Assembly: GCF_938017705.1 (NCBI RefSeq)
Contig: NZ_CALIIS010000084.1
Span: 1-5,730 of the forward strand
Direction: 5' to 3'
Origin: an uncultured Campylobacter sp.
GTDB lineage: Bacteria; Campylobacterota; Campylobacteria; Campylobacterales; Campylobacteraceae
Length of the DNA: 5,730 nucleotides
Shown piece by piece: positions 1-4,881 of this stretch. The translations under genes were made by a program, and so were the position numbers. The notes below the pieces were generated by a model. The model searched no databases, was not told where the DNA came from, and worked only from the letters and a program-made list of their open reading frames with translations. Positions within the stretch are counted from its first letter, which is position 1. The number at the start of each line of letters is the position of its first letter.

Positions 1-1
1 T

Positions 2-445
2 GGCGGCGTGCAGATCCCATGCGAGTTCGCACTGATCGCGCACAGCGACGGCGACGTAGCGATCCACGCCCTAATCGACGCTATTTGCGGTGCGGCGATG
101 CTGGGCGACATCGGCGAACTTTTCCCCGATAGCGATGCTAAGCTTAAAGGTGCGGATAGCAAGGAGCTGTTACGAAAGGTAATGCGGCGCATCAGGGGCT
201 ACGGCTATGAGCTCGTAAATGCCGATATTACGATCATCGCGCAACGCCCGAAGATCGGCGCTTACAAAGCGCAGATACAAGAGGTTTTAAGCGAAATTTT
301 AAACTGCGCGCGCGTCAATGTCAAAGCGACCACGACCGAAGGGCTGGGATTTACGGGCAGAAGCGAAGGCATCGCCGCACAGGCTGCGGTAAACTTGAAA
401 TTCTACGACTGGCAAAAGCACGCAGCAGAGGCACAGGACGTATGA
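2..445 (+). CDS. ispDF: 2-C-methyl-D-erythritol 2,4-cyclodiphosphate synthase domain, probably the C-terminal half of bifunctional IspDF (5' end outside window)
   Basis: IspF converts CDP-methylerythritol 2-phosphate to methylerythritol 2,4-cyclodiphosphate and CMP in the MEP isoprenoid pathway, in the cytoplasm, as a trimer. The 147 visible residues match IspF from just after its N-terminal DxH metal motif. They show GGVQIP, then AHSDGDVAIHAL with the third metal-ligand histidine (the His of IHAL), then GDIGELFPDSD, KGADSKELL, and near the C-terminus VNVKATTTEGLGFTGRSEGI, the CDP/catalytic Thr-Glu signature. The frame is open to the left edge, so the start lies upstream. The IspD half is not visible. 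The fusion is inferred because Campylobacter species normally carry IspDF as one protein and because the next genes follow the same order as there. The stop overlaps the next start as ATGA (442-445), which suggests translational coupling. The tail after the IspF fold (about 13 residues, YDWQKHAAEAQDV) is unremarkable. Confidence 0.93.
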   Translation, partial: GGVQIPCEFALIAHSDGDVAIHALIDAICGAAMLGDIGELFPDSDAKLKGADSKELLRKVMRRIRGYGYELVNADITIIAQRPKIGAYKAQIQEVLSEILNCARVNVKATTTEGLGFTGRSEGIAAQAAVNLKFYDWQKHAAEAQDV

Positions 446-1305
446 AAATTTTAATAATCGAGAGCGAAAGCTATCTTGCTCAAAGCATCGCAAACAAGCT
501 GGGCGCGCTGGGGCATGAATGCACTAACGCGGCGAGCTTGGCGGCTGCGGCAGGCATTGCGGAGGAGTTTGAGGCGGTGTTACTTTCTACGAGCTGGAGC
601 GGCGCGAGCTTTTATCCGCTGATAGAGAAATTTAGGCGCTCGATCATAATTTTGATGGTCGCCTACGTCGATAGCGAAACGGTGCTAAACCCCGTAAAAG
701 CGGGCGCGACGGATTATATCCAAAAGCCTTTTATGATAGAGGAGCTCATAAAAAAGATCGAGCACTACGCGCAGTTTCGCTCGCTAAAATCGCAAAACGA
801 AGCCTACGAAGCGTTGCTTAAAGAGATCTCTCTTTCGTGCGAAATACAGCCCGCGTATTTAGCGCAGATAAAATTTCCACTTCTTTTGCGCGGCGATGCG
901 GCAGTGCGAGCTGCGGCGGTATTTAAGATCGCGCTTGCGCTAAAATCGCGTCTTAAAATTCTATCCGCGCAAAGCCCTGAGCCGCTAGAACGCGGCGCAG
1001 AGATTTTTTACGCACCAGATTTCGATAGCCTAAGCGGCGCACAGAAGGAAAAATTTCTAAGCAAAACCAAATCCATGCGCCTAATTGCCGGATCCATCGG
1101 CGCGCAAAAGGGCTTTAGCGACGAAATTACGCTTGGCAGCAGCAAAGAACGCAGTGAAATTTTAAGCATTGAAGAATACGTAAAGCTCACGATCGTAGCG
1201 CACCAAGACGAGTATTTCGACTCCGATCTGGCGGCGGCACTTGGGATTTCGCGAAAATCGCTTTGGGAGAAAAGGAAAAAATATGGCATCGCAAGAAAAA
1301 AATAG
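442..1305 (+). CDS. Atypical orphan response regulator, HP1021/Cj1608 family
   Basis: This 287-residue protein has an N-terminal receiver domain (about 1-110) and a C-terminal DNA-binding segment with a Fis/NtrC-like helix-turn-helix at about 262-283 (DLAAALGISRKSLWEKRKKYGI). The receiver is degenerate. The acidic pair is E7-S8, the phospho-acceptor aspartate position is S49 (EAVLLSTSWSG), and the conserved Thr/Ser is V73 (LMVAY). Only the lysine is kept (K95 in QKPF). Phosphorylation by a histidine kinase is therefore unlikely. Homologues HP1021 and Cj1608 are known as orphan regulators linked to oriC control, metabolism and redox response. That role is inferred here from architecture and gene order. 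The middle region (110-240) matches no domain I recognise. The start is fixed by the ATGA overlap with the upstream stop, with AGAGG at 427-431 as a plausible ribosome site. The 3' end overlaps the next gene by 23 bp. Only two cysteines are present, C27 and C133. Confidence 0.88.
   Translation: MKILIIESESYLAQSIANKLGALGHECTNAASLAAAAGIAEEFEAVLLSTSWSGASFYPLIEKFRRSIIILMVAYVDSETVLNPVKAGATDYIQKPFMIEELIKKIEHYAQFRSLKSQNEAYEALLKEISLSCEIQPAYLAQIKFPLLLRGDAAVRAAAVFKIALALKSRLKILSAQSPEPLERGAEIFYAPDFDSLSGAQKEKFLSKTKSMRLIAGSIGAQKGFSDEITLGSSKERSEILSIEEYVKLTIVAHQDEYFDSDLAAALGISRKSLWEKRKKYGIARKK
1272..1276 (+). promoter_or_regulatory. Shine-Dalgarno of the sulfurylase-like gene, inside the regulator's last codons
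   Basis: AAGGA lies 6 nt before the ATG at 1283. It decides the start of the downstream gene: the open frame runs back to a TTG at 1241, but that TTG has no comparable site and would lengthen the overlap to 65 bp. The same bases encode part of the Lys/Arg-rich tail of the regulator's helix-turn-helix. Confidence 0.75.
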
Positions 1306-3190
1306 CCGCGCGCATCCGGTACGGACCGCAGGCGAGATAGAAATTTCGCGCGATGCGGACAATTTGCACGAAATAAAACCGCTTGAAAGCGAAGGAATTT
1401 TAAGCGGCACAAAAACTCTAAACGTCGCAAAAACTTCGAGTGACGCGGCGCAGAATTTAGAAGCGAAGCAAAATTTAAAAGCATCACAGAACTCAAAAGC
1501 AAAGCGTGATTTAAAAACGATGCGGAATTTAAAAATGTCAAAAGCTAGTAATGCCAGAAAAGAGGAGGCGCGAGCTAAGGACGCGGCATGGAATTTAAAA
1601 GCAGAGCAGGCCGGAAGCGAGAGCAAAGGCGCAAATAATAGCGCAACGCAAATCCGCAAGATAGTGATCTCGCGCTCCGACCTAAACGTCTTGAGCCTGC
1701 TCGCAAACGGCGCTTTCGGCAAGAGCTGCGAGCTACTGCGCCCAAGCAAGCTAAGCGTATGCGGCATAAATTTCGTTTTTTCCTGCGCGGACGCAAAAAA
1801 GGGCGATATTTTAGAGCTTTATCTTAGCAAGGACGGCATAGCCGAACGCACCAAAAATTTGCTTAGCGGCGAAAGTGGTGCGTATTTGCTAGCTAAAGAA
1901 TCGCGCAACTTGCAGGATGGAGTTTCTGCCGCGGCGCAAAACGAGCAGAGCTTTGCGAAAAGCGGCACGGATTTCGCGCGCACTGCAAGTGCGCAAAGCG
2001 CTATAAACGCCACAAGCGAGGGCTTAGACCATATAGAAAGTCTTGCTGCGTGCTATGATCAAACTTTTACTTGCAGCACAGATGTAAAATCTGCAAACAA
2101 TGCCGCTTTGGATTTGGCGAAAAGCTCTAGTGAAAATTCTGCGGTAAATTCCGCGCAGAGCTTTGCCGAAAATTCCGCACTCAATCGCGTTTGCAGCGCA
2201 GATGCAAAATCCGTAGCAAATTCGGCGGGAAATTTTATCTCAAATTCCACCGAAAATTTCATCAAAAATCCCGCTGCAAATCCCGCCTATTGTGAGCTTG
2301 TCGCGCGCATAGACGTTAGCGACGTTTATGCCCCAAGCGCAAGCGAGGTCGCAGACTCGGTGTTTCAAAACGCATACGCAGAGCAAACTGCAGTGCAGGG
2401 ACGCATCACGCTGCTAAAAAATGAGCTTGCAGAGCAAATCGCGCGCATAAAAAAAGTCGCAAGCTCGCTTGCCGCGCCTAAAATTTCAGCGTTTTTTACC
2501 TGCGCCGATCCGATCCACCGCGTGCATGAGCGGCTGATTAGGCATATGATCGATAAGGCGGATTTCGTGGTGATTTTTTTAACCGGCACGAGAAGCACAG
2601 ACGCCCTGCCCTACGAGCTACGCAAAAAAACGCTAAGGTATTTACTGCAAAATTTTTTGGTCGCGCAACGCGCCATGATGATCGATCTGGGCTCGCTTGC
2701 GATTTTTGACGACAAGCCCGCCCTGCAATGCGCGATTGCGAAAAATTTAGGTATAAACAAAATAATTTTTGGGCAAAATCACGCAAATATGGAGCTGTTT
2801 TTCGAAGGTGGCGGCGTGCATTCGGTGCTGGACGAGTATCAAAAACGCGGCGAAATCGAGATTTTGCTTATGCCGGAATACGTCTATTGCGAGAAGTGCA
2901 AGGTGCTCGTAAGCACCAAAAACTGCCCTCACGGCGCTCATCATCACGTGCATTACCGCGCGCAAAATCTCAAGGCACTGCTGCGCGCGGGGATTTTGCC
3001 ACCCGCGATTTTTATGCGTAAAGAGATCTCGGCGATGATTTTAAGCGAGCTCTTTCCCGCGCGATTTTCGGATCTGCAAAAGCTCTACGACGAGCTTTTT
3101 CCAAACAGTGGGATCTTACAGAGCCACGGCGAGAGCGAGTTTTACGAGCAGCTTATGCAGCTGTATCAAACCAGCGCGCTAAAGACGTAG
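1283..3190 (+). CDS. ATP-sulfurylase-like protein (Sat family, Cj1609-like) with degenerate active site and large low-complexity insertions
   Basis: The protein has 635 residues from the ATG at 1283; bacterial single-domain ATP sulfurylases have about 380-400. Residues 1-124 are a low-complexity leader with hexapeptide repeats (57-86). A PUA-like domain begins near 125 (RKIVISRSDLNVL), is broken by a Ser/Asn/Ala-rich insert at about 196-335, and resumes at CELVARIDVSDVYAP (337-351). The nucleotidyltransferase domain runs from about 399 to the end. In it HRVHE (412-416) keeps the HxxH motif, but the preceding QxRN of ATP sulfurylase reads TCAD (406-409), and GRDHAG reads GQNHAN (497-502). C536, C539, C548 and H550 (YCEKC...NCPHG) match the zinc-type cluster of bacterial Sat. 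Family membership is well supported. ATP-plus-sulfate activity is doubtful because the arginines of both motifs are gone. The gene follows the response regulator with a 23-bp overlap, as part of a conserved Campylobacter order. The low-complexity stretches use AT-rich words such as GGAATTTAAAA that resemble the nearby spacers. The protein may have another nucleotidyltransferase or a non-catalytic role. Confidence 0.8.
   Translation: MASQEKNSRAHPVRTAGEIEISRDADNLHEIKPLESEGILSGTKTLNVAKTSSDAAQNLEAKQNLKASQNSKAKRDLKTMRNLKMSKASNARKEEARAKDAAWNLKAEQAGSESKGANNSATQIRKIVISRSDLNVLSLLANGAFGKSCELLRPSKLSVCGINFVFSCADAKKGDILELYLSKDGIAERTKNLLSGESGAYLLAKESRNLQDGVSAAAQNEQSFAKSGTDFARTASAQSAINATSEGLDHIESLAACYDQTFTCSTDVKSANNAALDLAKSSSENSAVNSAQSFAENSALNRVCSADAKSVANSAGNFISNSTENFIKNPAANPAYCELVARIDVSDVYAPSASEVADSVFQNAYAEQTAVQGRITLLKNELAEQIARIKKVASSLAAPKISAFFTCADPIHRVHERLIRHMIDKADFVVIFLTGTRSTDALPYELRKKTLRYLLQNFLVAQRAMMIDLGSLAIFDDKPALQCAIAKNLGINKIIFGQNHANMELFFEGGGVHSVLDEYQKRGEIEILLMPEYVYCEKCKVLVSTKNCPHGAHHHVHYRAQNLKALLRAGILPPAIFMRKEISAMILSELFPARFSDLQKLYDELFPNSGILQSHGESEFYEQLMQLYQTSALKT
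1451..1540 (+). repeat. Five tandem 18-bp units encoding a hexapeptide repeat
   Basis: Five in-frame units in the leader of the sulfurylase-like protein encode QNLEAK, QNLKAS, QNSKAK, RDLKTM and RNLKMS (residues 57-86). A sixth, decayed unit (KASNAR) follows. The DNA units share the form (C)RGAATTTAAAA. The region is strongly basic and polar, and may form helix or remain disordered. Confidence 0.8.
1868..2287 (+). repeat. Low-complexity Ser/Asn/Ala-rich insertion containing a 40-codon duplication
   Basis: This segment encodes about 140 residues (about 196-335) rich in Ser, Ala and Asn, placed between two pieces of the PUA-like domain that are contiguous in ordinary Sat proteins. Within it, residues 263-295 and 303-335 align without gaps at an offset of exactly 40 residues with 13 of 33 identical (TCSTDVKSANNAA against VCSADAKSVANSA). 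At DNA level 2071-2090 and 2191-2210 differ at only 2 of 20 positions. I see no third copy. The insert boundaries are approximate. Confidence 0.65.
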
Positions 3191-3215
3191 CTCTCGAGGG
3201 CGCGACGCAAAAAAT

Positions 3216-3300
3216 GACGTGGAATTTACGGCATCTAGGTAGAGGGTAAAATTTCGCGACGTTAGAATTTACGGCGACTAGACGTAAAGTAAAATTTCAT
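3216..3300 (+). repeat. Two tandem copies of a 42-43 bp unit
   Basis: Copies at 3216-3257 and 3258-3300 share GACGT, then GAATTTACGGC, then CTAG and GTAAAATTTC in the same order, with a one-base indel. Both GAATTTACGGC and GTAAAATTTC recur at exactly 43 bp. Looser related words (GGAATTTT at 3324, CGTAAAATTT at 3363) follow without fixed spacing. Confidence 0.7.
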
Positions 3301-3476
3301 AGTGCGGGAAGAAAGGACTGTGCGGAATTTTATAGCATAAAGAGCGGCGGACGCAGATTTGGCGTAAAATTTTGCGGTACAACGAAGCTAAATTTTTAGA
3401 GCATTAGTGGTGCGATAAAAGAGGTTTTAAATCTTAAAGGCGCGGCATATGCGTAAATTAGCAGTACAGCGGATCT

Positions 3477-3511
3477 AAATTTTAAGCTTGCGACAAGCGA
3501 GCTTAAAATTT
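3477..3511. terminator. Strong 15-bp hairpin, possible bidirectional terminator
   Basis: The left arm 3477-3491 (AAATTTTAAGCTTGC) pairs with the right arm 3497-3511 (GCGAGCTTAAAATTT), with one G-U pair and a 5-nt loop. The A/T ends of the arms give a T-run on the 3' side on either strand, as in bidirectional intrinsic terminators. It lies nearly 290 bp after the sulfurylase-like stop, far for an operon end, and it also contains repeat words of this spacer, so it may simply be two repeat copies facing each other. Confidence 0.45.
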
Positions 3512-3616
3512 TAAAATTAGGCGGTCGCTGCGAGTTACGGCGCAAAACTCGGATGCAGCGCAACGACTGCCGCTCGCGCAAAATGCCGTGCGTTTGCGTA
3601 TGGGTTTGAAATCTCC

Positions 3617-3674
3617 ACGCAAGCGAGCAAAATTTTAAAATTTTTACGCAAATGAGTAGAATTTTAAAATTCCT
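3617..3674 (+). repeat. Two tandem 29-bp units with an AT-rich palindromic core, plus decayed copies
   Basis: Units 3617-3645 and 3646-3674 match at 23 of 29 positions, and all six differences are transitions. Each carries a perfect palindrome: AAAATTTTAAAATTTT at 3629-3644 and GAATTTTAAAATTC at 3659-3672. Weaker copies continue at 3675-3701 and near 3750-3776. Confidence 0.75.
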
Positions 3675-3840
3675 ACATTGACGAGCGAAATTTTTGTGGC
3701 GAGCGAGTAGAACTGATTTTGTGTAGGCGGGCAAATTAATTCTACATGCACGAATGAAATTTAAAATTTTCGCACGCGAGCAGATGCCCTAATTAAAATA
3801 AGCGGTAAAATTTTAAAAAGCAAAATTTAAAAGGATAATT

Positions 3841-4377
3841 ATGGATAAAATTTTCGTTACATTTTTCGGCGCGGGACTACTAAAGCCCGCGCCCGGCACC
3901 TGGGGCAGCATCGCAGGCTGGATAGTGGGGCTGGTGGTCTTGATGCTCGCGGGCGAGGTGACGCTGTTTTTGTGCGCCGGCCTCGTTTTTTTCGTCTCGC
4001 TTAAGATCGTAAGCGATTACGAAAGGCGGGTAAGCGCGCACGATAACAGCGAGATCGTAATCGACGAGGTCGTGGGGGTGTGGATCGCGATGTGCGTTGC
4101 AGCGCCCGTGGGCGAGATCTTTTCGCTGCCGCTGCGGGAGCTGATCGCGAGCTTTGAGAGCAGCAGGATATCGATCGTCGCGATGATTTTGGCGCTGCTG
4201 TTTTTCAGGGCGTTTGACATCTGCAAGCCCTCGATCATCGGGCGCGTGGATCGCGACGTACCAGGCGGTCTCGGCGTGATGCTAGATGACGTGCTGGCGG
4301 GCTTTTTCGCGGGGCTTGGGGTTTTGATAGTTATCTCTTTAGGGGTCAAGCTCGGCGCCGCAGGATTGATTTTTTAA
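3841..4377 (+). CDS. pgpA: Phosphatidylglycerophosphatase A
   Basis: PgpA removes the phosphate from phosphatidylglycerol phosphate to give phosphatidylglycerol, at the inner membrane, in a Mg-dependent reaction. The 178 residues are full length for the family. Family motifs appear in order: GAGLLKPAPGTWGS (10-23), HDNSEIVIDEVVGVWIA (67-83) with the acidic catalytic residues, FFRAFDICKPSIIGRVDR (121-138) and GGLGVMLDDVLAG (142-154). Hydrophobic segments at about 24-37, 41-54, 110-123 and 150-170 fit an integral membrane protein. The start is supported by AAGGA at 3831-3835, 5 nt before the ATG. It stands alone between two repeat-filled spacers, although in related Campylobacter it follows the sulfurylase-like gene, so it may need its own promoter in the upstream spacer. 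The coding sequence is GC-rich compared with both flanks. Confidence 0.95.
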   Translation: MDKIFVTFFGAGLLKPAPGTWGSIAGWIVGLVVLMLAGEVTLFLCAGLVFFVSLKIVSDYERRVSAHDNSEIVIDEVVGVWIAMCVAAPVGEIFSLPLRELIASFESSRISIVAMILALLFFRAFDICKPSIIGRVDRDVPGGLGVMLDDVLAGFFAGLGVLIVISLGVKLGAAGLIF

Positions 4378-4504
4378 GCTTTTTGGATGTGTTCATGGCA
4401 AACACAGCGCGATTGCGGGCGCTATCAAGCACCGAAATTTTAAAAACCGCATCTTAAGCGGGGCTTATGAAATTAGTGCAAATTTTAACTTCTAAGGCGT
4501 GAGT

Positions 4505-4530
4505 CCGCTTGGAATTTAAAATTTAAGCGG
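4505..4530 (+). terminator. Possible weak terminator hairpin downstream of pgpA
   Basis: CCGCTTGGA (4505-4513) pairs with TTTAAGCGG (4522-4530) as a 9-bp stem including two G-U pairs, around an AT-rich loop. It is followed by TATTTATT, a broken T-rich stretch. The distance from the pgpA stop is about 130 nt. Function is uncertain. Confidence 0.35.
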
Positions 4531-4739
4531 TATTTATTCGCGTAGCCTGCAAATAAAGCAAACGTAAAATTTAAAATTTTGCACGAGTCGCGATAAAATT
4601 TGCGTGAGCTTAAATTTTAAATTTCTCAGCTTGCAGAAATCTAAGACATAAAAATTTAATTGCGCTGCAAGAATAAAAATTATGCCACCTGAAATTTCAT
4701 GCGGCTAAATTTTAAAACAAAGCGGCAGGCGCAGCTCTT

Positions 4740-4763
4740 GCGATAAATTTTAAAATTTATCGC
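4740..4763. repeat. Perfect 24-bp palindrome
   Basis: The left half GCGATAAATTTT (4740-4751) is followed directly by its exact reverse complement (4752-4763), with no spacer. It contains the AATTTTAAAATT core shared with the other spacer, extended by GCGATA/TATCGC. It could be an operator-like site or a terminator, but there is no loop and no neighbour-specific evidence. Confidence 0.7.
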
Positions 4764-4868
4764 TAATTGCAGGCAATCTAGCAGGGCGTGCTATTAAATT
4801 TTTAGCAATATTTATTACTCAAGTTTGCGACGTTGCCGCAAAATGCGGGTAAGCGGCGCAAAAAATTT

Positions 4869-4874
4869 AAAGGA
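4869..4874 (+). promoter_or_regulatory. Shine-Dalgarno of the alpha/beta hydrolase gene
   Basis: AAAGGA lies 7 nt before the ATG at 4882 and fixes that start. The same frame is open back to a TTG at 4825, but the extra 19 residues are Arg/Lys-rich, unlike the fold's N-terminus, and have no comparable ribosome site. Confidence 0.75.
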
Positions 4875-4881
4875 ACGAAAA

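Larger units (their letters stand above)
3191..3840 (+). other. 650-bp spacer without a convincing gene, filled with degenerate repeats
   Basis: No open frame here has recognisable protein features. A 112-codon frame on the minus strand (3396-3734) only reads through repeats and gives an unconvincing Phe/Leu/Arg-rich product. The stretch holds a 43-bp tandem repeat (3216-3300), a near-palindrome of 14 bp (3363-3376), a 15-bp hairpin (3477-3511), a 29-bp tandem repeat (3617-3674) and further degenerate copies up to about 3780. A promoter for pgpA probably lies in the AT-rich end (for example around TAAAAT at 3795-3800), but I cannot place it with confidence. Confidence 0.75.
4378..4881 (+). 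other. 504-bp spacer without a gene, AT-rich palindromes and hairpins
   Basis: I see no coding capacity on either strand. Just after the pgpA stop there is a 6-bp stem with a 7-nt loop (4388-4393 with 4401-4406), not followed by a T-run. Further on are a longer hairpin (4505-4530), many AAATTTTAAA-type words, and a perfect 24-bp palindrome (4740-4763). The last 80 bases before the hydrolase are AT-rich (TTAGCAATATTTATTACTC at 4801-4819) and could hold its promoter, but no clear -35/-10 pair stands out. Confidence 0.75.

Noticed and set aside
578..584. TGTTACT, a match to the HP1021-type binding word as I recall it (TGTTWCW), inside the regulator gene
   Set aside because: A few such 7-mers are expected by chance in a window of this size, and it lies within coding sequence, not near a promoter.
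1241..1282. Earlier TTG start for the sulfurylase-like gene
   Set aside because: It has no good ribosome site and deepens the overlap; the ATG at 1283 has AAGGA at ideal spacing.
1008..1767. Long minus-strand open frames opposite the regulator and sulfurylase-like gene
   Set aside because: They lie opposite well-supported coding sequence, and their Phe/Leu/Ser/Arg-rich products with repeated words mirror the repeats of the plus-strand gene.
2574..2630. T7 and A7 runs in the sulfurylase-like gene as phase-variation switches
   Set aside because: The runs are short; Campylobacter phase variation normally uses longer, mostly G/C tracts. The gene is intact in frame.
3617..3701. CRISPR-like array from the 29-bp repeats
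   Set aside because: The units are directly tandem with no unique spacers, they decay after two copies, and no cas gene is in view.
3396..3734. 112-codon open frame on the minus strand in the first spacer
   Set aside because: The product only reads through the repeats (NFKIL-like words recur), has no domain or motif, and no good ribosome site was seen. It overlaps the strongest repeat region.
4017..4349. 110-codon minus-strand frame within pgpA
   Set aside because: It is antisense to a clear PgpA and has no recognisable features.
4388..4406. 6-bp hairpin right after the pgpA stop as an intrinsic terminator
   Set aside because: The stem is weak and is followed by GCGCG instead of a T-run; it is also not T-rich on the other strand.
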